A stretch of 64,000 nucleotides of DNA from Pomacea canaliculata (Eukaryota; Mollusca; Gastropoda; Architaenioglossa; Ampullariidae): positions 9,658,464-9,722,463 of the forward strand of contig NC_037602.1 of NCBI RefSeq assembly GCF_003073045.1. The letters run 5' to 3'. This document shows, piece after piece, positions 1 to 13,126 of this stretch (positions are counted from its first letter, which is position 1; each line of letters opens with the position of its first letter). Both the position numbers and the translations under genes were made by a program. A model generated the notes under the pieces. That model was not told the DNA's origin, made no database searches, and worked only from the letters and a program-made list of their open reading frames with translations.

Positions 1-818
1 TATATGCTTTAAATCCACGACCATGACAAGGTACGAGTTCCTTGCTGTAGACAGTTTTCTTTTGCTGTAAAAGTCTGATATAAATCAGTCTCACGCTCCT
101 GTATTTTTTAGTACATACATCACTGTGATTTCCCTATGGTGGGCCGCATTTATTTTATTGCTACTCTATTGTATGATACATGTACTAGCACGGCGACTCC
201 ATTCCCAACAGTAGCTTTCCAAGGGAAATAACTTTCTTTTTCTTACGAATATTCATTTAAACATGAAAACTCTTTAAATTGCACACGGAGACTGCTGATG
301 ACAAACTATTATTATGAGAAGATCTTACCTTGTGAGTGGTAAATAGGTATAAACACACTGTAAGGAAACAATGTGAATTAATGAGGGGACCAACAGACAC
401 TGACTTCATTGGCAGCGGAGGCCCTTTTATTATTAAACTTAGCGGACATGTTTACCGTACGTGACATAATTTTAGTCTGATAAATAGATAAACTATGTAC
501 TGAGCAAATATACTTCTGTTTCAATCGACACTCGTTCCACCGGCAATCTACTGCAAAGCGGACTAACTAGTAGCTGTACGGAATAGCATCATGGTCCTCT
601 CTATGATGGGCTTCTGCCCGTGATGAACAAAATGTTTCTTTTGTTCAGCAGCTGCTTTTAGGCCCTTGGTCACCAAGTTGTTAGGATAAACATACACTGC
701 CTTGATGGACTGGTGCAATCAACACTATTTTACTCCTTTTTACTCCTAACTGTGTGTTAAATGTCTGTATATGTGAGCAAAGACAAATTTCTGTCCTCCT
801 GGGCAGACAATAAAGTCT

Positions 819-846
819 GTTTTGATTTGATTTGATTTGATTTGAT
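819..846 (+). repeat. (TTTGA)n tail, possibly the 3' end of a retroposon
   Basis: About five tandem copies of a TTTGA unit follow directly after an AATAAAGTCTG sequence. Non-LTR retrotransposons and SINEs often end in such short tandem tails. The element body upstream is not recognisable, so the retroposon reading is inference. Confidence 0.6.
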
Positions 847-1482
847 ACAAAAGACAGAGATATTTTCTTAGTTAAAAGCTGCACAAAAAATTCTATTTTA
901 TATTTTTTTATGTAAAACAAAGCAATGATCGTCGCCGCACGCACTGAGGTAACGACAGTATACATATGGCGACTGATGAAAGAAAAAACAGATTTACATT
1001 ATTTGCAAATATCAAGTTGCACACTATAAAAATAAATTGCGAGTTTTGTTTGTAATGTCCTTATTTGATGTAACTTGTAATATATATTTTTCTGCCTGAT
1101 ATTCCTACTATTTTGAAAGTTGATTGTTCAGTTTACAAAAAGTTAAACACCAGTCGGTTTTATTTATTAATTGCTAATGGCTATCACGTACATTTATGGA
1201 AAAGCTAGTAGATAGTACTAGGCCCCTTTTAGATGAGCTACACTGGTATATGTTTTTGGTATAATGTGTATTCAAATTTTTTTTGGGCTGTAGTTTAAGT
1301 CATATCTCGGTAAGAATTTTGTCCAGGGATAAGCAAGGAATTTTTATGTATTTAAGCTCTCACTTTTATTTATTTCTGCTAAAAGTTTTAGTTTGACTGT
1401 ATCACTGGGAGTTATCGTTTAACAGTTGCTGTTGGTGGAAAAGTGAGGTAGCCTTGTTTGCGTGCGTGCTCGCTCTCGCGTG

Positions 1483-1485
<3 letters not shown>

Positions 1486-1579
<94 letters not shown>
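1486..1579. repeat. (GT)n microsatellite
   Basis: An almost uninterrupted dinucleotide GT run of about 94 bp, with a single phase slip (GG) near 1530. It is preceded by a GC-rich TGCGTGCG stretch, so the flanks look like a decayed extension of the same alternating purine-pyrimidine tract. Confidence 0.95.
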
Positions 1580-2935
1580 GTAGAGAGTTTTTTGGAAGAA
1601 GCACGCGGGCTGGTCAGCATCCACATTTTGGAGGAATACTGTCATCCATGGTTAGTTCAAGATTATGCTCGTTATTCCGGAACATAGTTTATGGGTTTTT
1701 TTTTTCATTTTAAGATGTTGCTGATCAATTTTAACTTTGTCCTCAGCCTAGTCACCTGCGTGGTGGATCTCTAATGATAAAGATAATGATGATGATTCAC
1801 TAAACCTATTGCTTTCCAGCTTTACTCACCTGCAGAAAATGTTGTCTATTGGTGGAAAGCGATTGACAGCTGTAGACAAAGTATGTCACACTGCCATACA
1901 CTCTTGTGTGCATCTCGTCTCAATCACCAAGCAGACTGACATTCGCCGGGTATTGCGCAGTACACAAAAACAATAACAACATCTGTCTCTGTAGGCTCTC
2001 TCTACTTTAATATTAACAAATAAAAATATCACTCCACAATAGCCGCATCCAGAAAACGTGTACCTCAAATCAATCATCAATATAAGATTTCAATTTACAA
2101 ATCATTGCAGGTTACGGCTTTACACTAGAAGGTCCTCGTCACAACTCAGTGAGTTCTCTAATCCTCGGACCGGTCGTCCTTATCCTCGGCTACGTAAGTA
2201 ACGAAGCCTGTTAATTCTGACCTCTGGTAAGTTTAGAATTTTCTTTCAAGCCTCGAAATACAAAGTCAACTATTAAGACAATCCTTAAAAAAACTCGACT
2301 TTTCACTTAAGACCAAAGTTTAAAGACCATTTTTTAAAACTTCACATAAACAGTAGACTAAAAGATTCACAATTTCATCCTCTTTGCATAATCCTGGATT
2401 ATTCAGTATAACATCTACAATTGTTCACTAATGTACTAAATGCTATTGTGTCTTCCAACTGCATTCGCACACATGTACACTTGAGTCGGTGGGTTTGGGG
2501 TAAAGGCAAAGAGGTATTCACGTTACAATGAAATAAACTGAAGTTGTTTTTGGCACAAATATGCAAAAATATTAGTATATTTACTTTAACATAATTACAA
2601 AGTCAAACTAACGATGTCAGTCCTTTGTTTCTGTGTGTGTGATAAGGTGTAGTGACTAAAGGAAGAGAAAGGTCTACAAAAAATGGACGAAACAGAATTA
2701 ACTACTAAAACGAGGCTGGTGTATATAAAGCTTCCGGTTTAGTCACATTCATTGTTTAGGCTCTCCGAGACTAAGAACAGAACTTTGCAATAGGTCAAGC
2801 GTTGGTCTCGACAGACAGCAATCCACCTATACACCTCTGTGCTGCAAACGAACCTTTCACATTTCTTTGTTGCAATGGACAATTGAGTCAACTTATATAC
2901 ATATAAATAGTTCAAAATGGTTTTATTCCACGTTT

Positions 2936-3918
2936 TCAATGTAAATAGGATTTATTACAACGCACAAAAAAACGAAACATTTGTGCTCTAAATTTAGCTC
3001 CTGTTAAACAGTACAAGTAAAAGTTGACAACTGCATTTGAAGAGGATATTAAACTCAGGCAAAAGGATATGAATAAAGTAAGATTAAAAGTTATATTGAT
3101 GTCAAAGAATTGTAAAATATTAACTGCAAAAGGAAACACATGAGCCGGAGTAGTCAGGACAAAGAATGTCACAGAGGAAGCGATGAGGTGACTGACAAAG
3201 AGGAGGCTCTCCTCTCACGTGCAGTGACGTGCATCAACTGACCGACTGCTAGACTGTCACGCGCAATTCTCGCTGATGTAAACACACCTTTTACAAGAAC
3301 AACATTGGACACAAGCAGCAACACGAATGGTCCCAGCGACGTTAAAACAGTGTCCACCCATGGGTAAATTAAAAACAAGAAATATCTGTAGCTCGGACTA
3401 GAAATGATAACAAATTCGCACCCCGAGCACGAAGTATTGTTGCAAATCGGTCTGTAGCTTGAAGTGCCATAAAATAAATGCGAGTATGAAAGAAAGATGA
3501 TCACAGAGATAATAAACGTGACTACATAGGACAGTCTGCGCGTGCAAACCACGTTCACTCGATGTGGCCACACGACCGATCCTGCCCTCTGCATCGTCAT
3601 GGCAACCAAGTACCATGCTGACAAAGTAGGACTTATAAATGTTAAAACAATTACTAGTTTACCCATTATATTATTAGTGCACAAAATGTGCACATCGAAT
3701 TGGTACTGTAACCAGACTCGAAATACTCCAGTATACAAGTACAGCAGATCCCAGAAGGCCAATGCATTGAAATATGTTGTGAGTCCAGTTTTATTATCCA
3801 GTCGACAAAATATAATAATCGTCGTTACATTTCCAAAACTTCCTAAGACTAGAAAAATAGGGCAACTAATTTTTAATAATAAAATAGAGGCTTCCTTAAG
3901 GTTCTCGTCCGAGCTCAT
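2936..3918 (-). pseudogene. Class A GPCR, frameshifted tandem copy
   Basis: An intron-less rhodopsin-type receptor gene that matches the intact neighbour at 8961-9965 along its whole length. The first frame (3169-3918, 249 residues) runs from the N-terminus through TM1-TM5, with GSFGN in TM1, LAFWDL in TM2, WPHRV after TM3 and PFVLLLVSN in TM5. It then hits a stop just after SSLSVT at the start of TM6. TM6, TM7 and the tail continue in another frame (2936-3172), including NAVVNFYLYCLTGAKFR. Codon alignment with the neighbour places one missing base near 3186. No intron boundary is visible there, so the copy is a pseudogene or carries a base-calling error. The ligand is unknown. The type resembles peptide or chemosensory receptor expansions of molluscs (inference). 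Confidence 0.85.
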
Positions 3919-6900
3919 CTTTTGTCAGTTATTGAAATCTTCTTTACCATCACTTGATGCTGCCTTTGTTTTTGAAATGTGTTGTTCAGTTCCTTGGTGA
4001 CATGGGACTGTAGTAATGTTATCGTTTTTATTCCTTTGCAGTAAAATGATACTTCAAAAGAGACAATCTAATAATTCCTTTAACTCTTATAAATATTAAT
4101 ATTGTCTACTTAAATGTTTTGTACACTTCAAAGTATTTCTAAAAAATAAGTAACAGTCTATCCAAACAGTATTCAAGCAGAATATTAACAAGCAATAGCA
4201 AAAAAAAAATTATGTCTTAAAAATATTGCAGGAGGAAATAAGAGATAAAACATTTCTAACATACCTTGTCTGTACAGATTTACCTGCTCAATTAATCATG
4301 CGACCTATAACCGAACAACAAATAGACAACATATGTGGACTCTTGAAGCAAACTTACTTCATTCTGTGCTGCAAATTTTATACTTTTATTTTTTGCCTAT
4401 ATGCCTTTTCTCTAAAAGTCTAATATAGCAAAGTCAATGGAAGAGCTTTATGGAACATTTTTATCATATTACCTAAAATAAAAAAAGTAAAGTCAGCAAA
4501 TAGTGTCTCATGTAGAGTCAGCATAGTGCCTTCTTAACCAGATTATACTCGTATTCATGAAGAATATCTGCCACTTAGATAAATATAATACCCGCAACAA
4601 CAATCAAAATGTCGAACAAACTCTCACAGTATGAGACTGCCCAAACTTCTGTATTATGTATAGTGATTATTTAGTTATAATTGCTACTTGTGTCTCTGAC
4701 AAAAATGGGCAATTAAAGCAGCTCAGGAAATTAAGGTATGGGGCAGAATCAATACCTACATCATCAATACCAAGGGTGATTTACTTTTGTAGAATTGATA
4801 TTCTAATATACAGTGTGGCGGTATTAGGTATGTGAACTGGTCTCACAAGTTTTGGCTTGCACAAAAAAGACAAAAACCTCATAACAGATTTGACTGGAGA
4901 AGAAGTTGTGCTCCAGGTGTATCAGGCTACAAAAAAGATAAGATAGTCATCCTAAGACAACTTACTAACAAACAGTTTTGGTCTAGACCGGGATCACAAA
5001 CCAGCCCTACCGAAGCCAAAGATGAGTTGTTGGAGATAAACGTATCACAACGCTGGTAGAAGACAGAACATTATTGGAATGTGAACAGTCTTCCCACTAC
5101 ACAAATTCCTTTAATTAACAGATTTAAAAGAAAATGCGACTGAAAAACAAATAAGGTTTGTTCACAATCGACTTTAACTACAAAGTAATCATTGTACCTG
5201 CAGCCAGGGTTTATTCAACCCAACGACATCTAGTCACTATGATGAGAAGACACTCCTTCCATACAGAACAGTAGATATTGTTTGTAATTCAGCAGTCTAT
5301 GTCGACCTGGAATCAAAGGTGTGTCTTCAAGTGATTCAGTAATCTAGAAGACAGCGACAAAAGGTAGGAGACGGCAAATAACATAAAATGTAGACATTAC
5401 AGAGAGGCTGTTCATACGACGAAAAAGGATTTTGATATAACTAAAATTTGTAAATATCAGCAGATCGTGCTTGTTATTTCTATCATCATCAGTACAGAAA
5501 CAATGTCGGAAAAAAAGAAACTGCTTACCATGAGACTAATGAGAAAAGGTCTGTTTAAAGACACATTGCGAAGTATAGGAAGATGGACAGAAAGTTCACT
5601 TATGAACTAAAATGAAGCCAAAACTGCTATTGGAGTTCCTTTTATCACTACTCTAACGTGATATATTTACAATAAATTTTTTTGAATTTGTATTTTCGGA
5701 GATACTGTGTATACAAGAGTAGACAAAATCGTATGACGGACGTGAATATTTGCTCAGTTAAAAGTTTGCCAACCAGAGATAATCATAAGGACACAATCTG
5801 TTGGTTATCTAATTAAATAACAGAAGCGGTAATTGGATATTTATACATTCGCGAGCAAAGCAGGTTGATGATCACAAAAAGCTTGATGCTTTGTATTCTT
5901 TGCAATCGGCTGTATGTAGACTCGAAAAATCAACTGCGAAAAAAGTTGTTTGTACTGAGAAGCTTTATTATAGTCAGTTTACTCGGAGCATACAAATGTT
6001 AATAGCCGTGTTGATAGATGGGTGGGTCAAAGATTGCGACCATCGACTGTATACACATCAGTCATGGTGACTGCCCAAAAATGTATTTATCTAAATTATA
6101 ATATATTTCTGTTTATATGAACACGTTTTAGGGTTTTTAAAGTTCCTTGCACGAGAGTAAGTCCGTTATCTTACAGCATTCAAGTAAAATGATTGGACCT
6201 TGTTCAAGTATCAAAATTCCAGGACATTGCTGATAGACTTTGGAGTTTTTAAATTTTGTACGCAGCAGGACATCATTTTAAACAGTTGCCAATAAAGAAA
6301 GGTAAAGCTAATACCCTTGCATCATATGAATGAGGTCTGTGTCTTCCTTCAACCTAAAGTACATAATAGTGTTTGAAAAATTAAATTTGTAATTGTATAC
6401 ATAGATAAAACATTTGTTATTTCATTGGATTATCCATCAGTAACTTTCTTCCGTCTTTTAAAGAAAACTCAGTTTCATTAGATTTTTAGTTTGTAATACC
6501 TGATAATACTTTTACAAGGAAATAAATCAACAAAAAAATAACTCTTTCCCTAGTGGGTGGGGTAGAACAGTAGAATGGCTTGATGGGCGGATGAGGTTAC
6601 CTTCCTGTCGGCTTTAGACAGGTGAGTTGTAGCATGGCATGTATGCAACCAGTCTGTTGTAAACGGACGGTACAGCATTACAGCAGTATTAGTCATACTT
6701 CTGGAAAACACTTCGAGAACAACTTCTATAACTGTTAATGTAGTCAAACCGAAAGTCCGCCATGTAAAGAACTACGAGCATTTTGCTCAAGTTAATACAA
6801 ATTACTGGAAATGTCTCAAGCAATTACCAAGAAAAGGCAAGATAATCAGTTACAATTTCGTGTCTTCCATCTTTAATTACCATGAGTTCCGGATGAATTT

Positions 6901-7400
6901 AAATTCAGAAACTTCCTTAATGTATGCCACGGGTGTAGAAAATATGAGTATGATTATTGCACTGGAGGTAAGTCAGGTGTGTGGCGTGTTCACTAACGTC
7001 AAGTGTTTATTGCGAAAGACAATAAAAAGATGTCTTCGACATCAACAATCATATTTATTTGTATGTGTATGTGTGTGTGTGTTTAAAACACTTTAAGCCT
7101 GCTTTTGATGGTGGTGTAAAGTGCTATATGAATTAACTGTATTATTATGATTATGATTATTACTACTACTACTACTCCTCCGATATCTGAATTTCGGAAT
7201 TCAGCGTCATGCTACATTGACCTTTATGAGTTAGGCAACATCTGTTGCTTTTGTTTTGTGTTCGAAAGAGAAAGAAATCTGCGTCTTAATATTAGACTAA
7301 TTTAAATTTCGATTGTTCATAATTTGATACTAGTTCCAATTTTTCCATCTTTCAAACGGTGCTAATACTTAGGACGTCAAATTAGAACTGATAACTTAAA
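3919..7400. other. No gene recognised
   Basis: AT-rich sequence between the first receptor copy and the retrotransposon relic. The open frames here are short and show no domain or convincing splice sites. Near 7110-7176 a segment reading AAAGTGCTATATGAATTAACTG is followed by ATT/ATG/ACT triplet runs. This resembles the 3' tail of an interspersed repeat. Confidence 0.5.
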
Positions 7401-7439
7401 AAAAAAATTACTCCAGACCTCGAAAACTATTAAATAAAT

Positions 7440-8010
7440 GTTCTTCAAGCATTGGAAGCCTACTCTGAATCAAGAAAGAAATTTTCCAATACTCAGTGAT
7501 GTCGGTCATCCAATCAGTCATTCTTCCCTTGACTGGTGTCTGTCGGTGGCTGGAAGCACATGGATAAACGCGGCGACTGACAAGACAAGCCCCTCTCGCC
7601 TGTTTTGGATGATATTGGGCAGGTCCTGGACAAGACGACCTGTTCACTCCTTTACATTTGTAAACCAGTTTTTCCTCTGACAACCGCGACCTCGACTACC
7701 CTCTTAATGAACAGTCGTCGAGAAGGTGTCGTGTCGGGTCACGTGGCCAAACTTTACCTGCGTACGTCGCATGAGGGTGGCAAGTAGATGTTCCTGGTGT
7801 CCTACGAGTGTGGCACTCTGCTTCGTACAAAGTCAGTGACTTCATGTTCTTTGTACGAGATCAGCCGTAGCCTACTCAGGTACTTGGTCTCGAATGCCTG
7901 AATTCTTCTTTCCGTATTGACGAGCAAATTCCACTTTTACATCCACAAAGCAGGATGGATACTACAAGGGACTTGTACAGATTGGGATTTTTGGTAATTC
8001 TAAGGCTATG
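7440..8010 (-). mobile_element. Relic of an RTE-type non-LTR retrotransposon (3' end of reverse transcriptase)
   Basis: Read on the minus strand from about 8010 down, the translation passes through pieces typical of the C-terminal part of RTE-like reverse transcriptases in molluscs. These include LYKSLVVSILLCGC, then RRIQAFETKYLSRLRLISYKE, then VTDFVRSRVP, then KFGHVTRHDTFSTTV and QRKNWFTNVKE. The pieces lie in different frames and are broken by several stops, so the copy is dead. No endonuclease domain and no target duplication is visible. Family placement rests on remembered motif patterns, not on a database search. Confidence 0.7.
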
Positions 8011-8499
8011 TCAGCTTCAGACCCCTCCAGCTTACACATTGCTACTATGATTTTGAATAGGATATCTGTCAATATTGCATCACATTGCATAATATCAGCA
8101 TCCAGCATGAATATTGCAATATTTGAGAGGAAGTGACATTTGCATCATTTATTGCAGATTACAAAAACTAGAGCCTATTTCGCATTTTGATTGTTATAAT
8201 TTGTGTAGAGCACAGAAATTTTGATAAGAAATGACTAAATTTATTTCAGTATCATTACGTTTGTAAAAAAATAAAATGTTGACCAGTGCACTCAAACCTT
8301 AGCCTCTCATTAGGGACATAAGCCACTAGACTTTCTTTATTCATTCGCCCCTTGAGGTGTGTGGAGATATGAAATTATACACAATTAGCAGTTCACCCAT
8401 CCAAATCTTGAATAAATATATACAGAACGTGAATAAAATAAATATAAGACATAAGGAAGAGTACTGGGTATACAAATTGCTCAATCAATAGAGGAAAAA

Positions 8500-8690
8500 C
8501 CCGCTTTCTCTTGAAAAATGCACTCGCCTTTTTTTTCTAATCGAGCGGTGCGCTGGTTCGATACCCATGCGGAGGAGCAAACTTCACCCAGTCGACCTAG
8601 TTGTCTGGAATGGATGCCTGACTCCAAAGAAAGTTCGAGAAGATAAGGCAGCGTATGAGAGAGGTTGAGCACCACCCACACATAATACTT
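8500..8690 (+). repeat. tRNA-derived SINE-like repeat
   Basis: Contains a clean RNA polymerase III B-box-like sequence, GGTTCGATACC at 8555-8565, next to GAGCGGTGCGCT. A non-coding body follows. This is the usual head of a tRNA-derived SINE. The A box and the ends of the element are not clear. Confidence 0.45.
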
Positions 8691-8960
8691 GCCCAGAAGA
8701 AAGTGAAGTATCTAACACCGTCCTAACGACCTATAAAGGGTGAGAGAGGGACTTTTCCTTACTTTCTTATTTTTAGCAGATGAACGGCCGATGGGTACCC
8801 GGACGCCAGTCACATTGTGTCCCACATACGATGCTCTCTTATGTGCTCTTTTTAGTTAAAATATGTTGAAATAATTGGATAGGTAAGTACACGAAAGCTC
8901 AAACACAGGCTGGTGCATGCTTGAATTTACTAAAAAAAATTTACGAATACATTAACTGTT

Positions 8961-9965
8961 TTAAGATGAATAGTGAGATGTCTTACGTTCGTTTGACTTA
9001 TGTAAGCCAAAAGAACACAAAAGCCGCATAACTTCTCTTCTAAACTTTGTGCCGGTTAGACAATACAAGAAGAAGTTGACAACAGCGTTTGCACCAAAAA
9101 GTATGTAGAGAACAAGAAAAATTACGATGTTAATGTATTTATCTATCTTCGCCTCATCAAAATTAAAATAAGGATATCCAATCAAATAAACACGGAGGGG
9201 GCCAGTCAGAAAAAAGAATGTGACGGACAAAGCAATTAAAGTCACTGACAAAGAGGAGGCTTGATTCTCGCGAGAGGTGACTTGCATGGACTGACCGACC
9301 GCTAGCTTGTGACGAACATTTTTCGCCGAGGTAAGCACCGCTCTCACCAGGACGATGTTGGACACAAGCAGGAGGAGAAACGGTGCGAGGGAGGCCACCA
9401 CTAGATCCACCCATGGCCAAATGTGATAATAAAAGTAAGCGTATTCTTGAGTGACAGGGCTACATGTGAGGACAGTGCATGACGAATTATCAACGTGTGG
9501 CAAGGAGAAGCCATAGAAAGGATGTGAATACAAACTTGCGATGACTATTGTCACGAGCGCCGTTACCAAGTGCGACGTTTTTCTCGTGCAGACCATGTTG
9601 ACACGATGAGGCCACACGACAGACATCGCTCTTTGCATCGTCATGACAACGAGGTACCATGATGACAGAGCACTAGTCATGTAGTGTAGAACGACTGCCA
9701 GCTTGCAGGTGATGACATGCACACACATTATGGTGACGTCTAATTGATAGTGTAGCCAGTAGTTTGTCAGCGCTCCAAAGTACAGCCATGTCAGATCAGA
9801 GATAGCCAGTGCCATGCAATAGGTTGACATTGCGGAATAATCTTTCAGTCGACGAAATACAATTATGATCATGATATTGCCAAAGCTCCCAAGGATCCAG
9901 AAGGTCGGACAGGTCACCTTCATCAAGAAAGGAATGGCGTCTGCTAAACTTTGCTTTGATGCCAT
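8961..9965 (-). CDS. Class A (rhodopsin-like) G-protein coupled receptor, intron-less
   Basis: 334 residues in one exon, starting at the ATG at 9965. Seven hydrophobic segments are visible at about residues 11-39, 46-68, 81-110, 131-150, 177-209, 239-261 and 277-301. Class A landmarks are N30 in TM1 (GSFGN), D57 in TM2 (LAISDL), C87 for the disulphide to extracellular loop 2 (C163 or C168, next to an NSS glycosylation site), P195 in TM5, P256 in TM6 and NFFLY (297-301) in place of NPxxY. The DRY motif is replaced by Q-R-A (111-113), followed by WPHR. TM6 has no CWxP tryptophan. The family looks like the lophotrochozoan peptide or chemosensory receptor expansions; ligand unknown. It has a frameshifted tandem copy about 5 kb downstream on the same strand. 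A (GT)n-rich stretch lies just upstream of the start codon. Confidence 0.9.
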   Translation of the reverse strand: MASKQSLADAIPFLMKVTCPTFWILGSFGNIMIIIVFRRLKDYSAMSTYCMALAISDLTWLYFGALTNYWLHYQLDVTIMCVHVITCKLAVVLHYMTSALSSWYLVVMTMQRAMSVVWPHRVNMVCTRKTSHLVTALVTIVIASLYSHPFYGFSLPHVDNSSCTVLTCSPVTQEYAYFYYHIWPWVDLVVASLAPFLLLLVSNIVLVRAVLTSAKNVRHKLAVGQSMQVTSRENQASSLSVTLIALSVTFFFLTGPLRVYLIGYPYFNFDEAKIDKYINIVIFLVLYILFGANAVVNFFLYCLTGTKFRREVMRLLCSFGLHKSNERKTSHYSS

Positions 9966-12545
9966 CTTTGTGTGTGTGTGTTCACGAGAAAAAAAAAAGT
10001 GAGACTGTATGTTGAAATATCAAAATGCCTATTCCATTCACCAACACCTCTTCAGTTCACAGTCCTCGAGAATATCAGACAACTGAAAACATAATTTTTA
10101 AAAGCATCTTAGATTAGCTATATCCTGTAACATAACGAAAAATGTAAGAAAAATTACAAATTTAGAAAAAAATTAATAAAGAGCATTTATAAAGAAGGAC
10201 ATACAATAATACTTTTCACCCGATGTCATTGTGATATTGATGTACCTTTCAGAAATAGTAAAGGTTGAACTGTATTTGCAGCCGTATACTAAAATTCATT
10301 ATAATGGAAAGATATATTAAAAAATAAAAACCTACTTGTCATCAACTGTGTTGAAATCATGGAAGATGGTGGAAGATGCAGGATGGGAGCAATACTAAAT
10401 TACAAGTAGCAATGCTCTAAAATAAAACTCTGTCTAAAGCTAGTTTAGGTATAACGTTCAGCTCAACAACGTTTCACTTGATTTACTAACAGAGATAGAC
10501 CTTTTACACGCGCTCCTTTATCCCAGAGTAGTTGCCGATACACAGAGTAAAAAATTTAAAATGGATAAAAATAGTGTATGGAAAAGTTAAAAGCTATTCC
10601 TTGCTTTGCAACAACCTGCGTAAAAAATACACATTCACAAAAATATCCCGATGATGGTAGTAAAGTCCACACACACACACACATTTCAACGTTCTAATTA
10701 ATGGGAAAATATAAGTATTGCTTTATTTTCCGTCAGTAACTACCCTGTCAGTGCCAAGAAAATAATTATTTTATTCTGCATTTTTTATTTAGTATTTACG
10801 TATGATTATTTTTTCTTGTGTGTGTCTTTACAATGCAAAATTGATTTACATCATTAATGTCTTCACGGGGATTTGCTTCTGTCAACGCATCTGTTGATCA
10901 ATTTTACCCGGATTCGCTAATTATTTTTACATATTTCTCTATCAAACATATAATTTGACAACGCAAATTTATTTGTAACTGACGGAAATAAAAAAAAATA
11001 TCTTCCTTAATCTACAGAAAAAGTTAATTCTTTCTTATTTCTATTTATGGCCATTTACTAGAAGCATTTAATGTGGTAAATAGCTAAAATCACTCATTCT
11101 ACGACAACAAGAAATCTTACTCTGGCGTTTGTATATGGAACAGAAAACACAAGTGTTATGTTAAAAATAATCAGACTTTTATTTAACAAAAGGACGTTCA
11201 ACAGCATTTAACAGTTTGTAGCCTAAAGGAGGGAGGTGTGGTAAGTGACTATACTTTCCGACTAGCCAAGCATCCGTTTGAAATATAATTACGATCTCTT
11301 ACCGTTATCACTTAATATTAATAGCCGTTTACTGGGACCGACTGTTTATGTTCTGCTTCATTGTGATATCAGCCTTTGTCCTACGACCTCATTACCTACC
11401 GCTCACTGTCTGTAAGTCTGTGTGCTTACCTCCATGTGGGAAACGCTCATTGCAAATCTTTTTCCTCTCCGTCTCTTAGCTGCTATCTCATAAACCACCT
11501 CCTTTCCCTACCAACATATTGATATGAGCACAGAAGTACTTATTAGCTTAATTATCGCTACTCGTGCATTTTGCTCAATTATTCGGAACGTCGTAATTTA
11601 TTCATTAGGATTTTAAAAAAATTCTCAAAGAAGCGCACGATGCACGCATACACAAATCAAAGTGTAATTACCTCCTTTACTTCCCCTTTTCTTAGGGTCT
11701 GTATGCATAAGTAAGGGAAGTCTTAGTCAAGCATTTCAGGTAAAAGATGACAACAGCAGTGGGGATTTCATTTTTGTTAAAATTGATTTTCTGCGTTCTG
11801 CTGCCCCTCGTACCACACTGTTCCTCAAGCTTAACTACGGGACGTAATCAACAACACAGAACAACAGCAGGTCTGGATTACCTCCCATGGCCTTTTGTTT
11901 AAAATTTAGAGAAACCCAGACCTTCCTCTTCACATCCATTTATCATGATCGCTGTCAAAGTATTTCTTCTTCTTTTCTTCTGCATCAGGGTTTCCCATAA
12001 CTCGCAAGCCGCACATCTTTAGTAGCACTATTATTTTGTATGAAATTTAATGAATAATGCCTTCTTACTACGGGTATTTCAAGTGCTCATTCATTTAGTC
12101 AGAACATACCAGCACTATATATGTATATATTTGCAGATAATAAATACATACATGCCTCAGTTACTTCATGTAAAAGTATGTATTCTCTCATTTACATGAA
12201 AAACATAGCCAAACATGTATCTGCTACATAAAGCCTATTCTCCGTTACTCAGTGCTTATATGACTGGATACAAATAAATGCTCAATTTAATGTATAGCTT
12301 TATGTTTCGGGTATCTCGAGGAATTCATGATTTTAAGATTTAAGGTTTTGTCAATAATATGAGGTACTTCTGAAAATCAAAACTCTCCTTTTTGAAACTA
12401 AATGGATGTTTTACGTTAACTCTGTGGGACTTAATCTCGAGTGGAAAAGGGTTCATGGTAAGAATAACTTTTTTTTTTTACTAAAACAAGAAACCAACGC
12501 ATCGATAAAAAAGTATATGTTGATCCAAAGTTTTTATGAGGACTT
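9966..12545. other. No gene recognised
   Basis: AT-rich intergenic DNA between the intact receptor and the secreted ten-cysteine protein gene. No exon with a domain or convincing splice sites was found. A short (CA)n run lies near 10670. Confidence 0.5.
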
Positions 12546-12551
12546 TTTATT
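12546..12551 (-). terminator. Poly(A) signal candidate (AATAAA)
   Basis: AATAAA on the minus strand, about 60 bases past the stop codon of the prokineticin-like gene. It is the nearest canonical hexamer downstream of that stop. Confidence 0.45.
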
Positions 12552-12610
12552 ACACATAAACGGCTTTACGGTTGTTTTGGTACGGCAGTTCTTAGTGTAA
12601 CGAGTTCTCT

Positions 12611-13067
12611 CTATGATGGAGCGCATTTTCCGAAGCGCTCTCGTGGGTACCATTTAGGGTCAAGGTCTTCAGTGGGGATACACCTGAGCCCTGGCCCACA
12701 TGGACAAAGACCGAAGTAGTTCGGGGAGTCAGTGGAGTACTGGAGGTCAAGATCACACCATGGTGCGTCAGCTGCCTTGTACGGCAGACAGTAGTGGACG
12801 TACGGATACCACTCTCCGCCTACGTCGCTTGCGGTCGCACTTGCACCCTTGACCTCTCGTTTGCCCAGCAGAGGTGTGATGGAGCAGCACTTGTGCTCCA
12901 AGTCGTCACAGTCGTCGTTCTTGAGACACTGTATCCCGGAAGTTGGAATAAATGGTGTCTGTAAAAGATAATGTTCGTCTACACATCATTGACTGAAAGA
13001 CTTCCGGTTTTTATAAAATAAAGTTCATCGGAGCGTAAGTTGTTGTTGTTGTTGTTGTTGTTGTTGT

Positions 13068-13126
<59 letters not shown>

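Larger units (their letters stand above)
1..2935. other. Gene-poor stretch with simple repeats
   Basis: I see no supportable exon in this stretch downstream of the first receptor copy. It is AT-rich and contains a pentanucleotide tail near 821 and a long GT tract near 1486. The open frames over the GT tract translate as poly-His/Thr or poly-Cys/Val and are artefacts of the repeat. Confidence 0.6.

Noticed and set aside
1402..1713. Overlapping frames giving poly-His/Thr and poly-Cys/Val proteins
   Set aside because: They are translations of the GT microsatellite on both strands.
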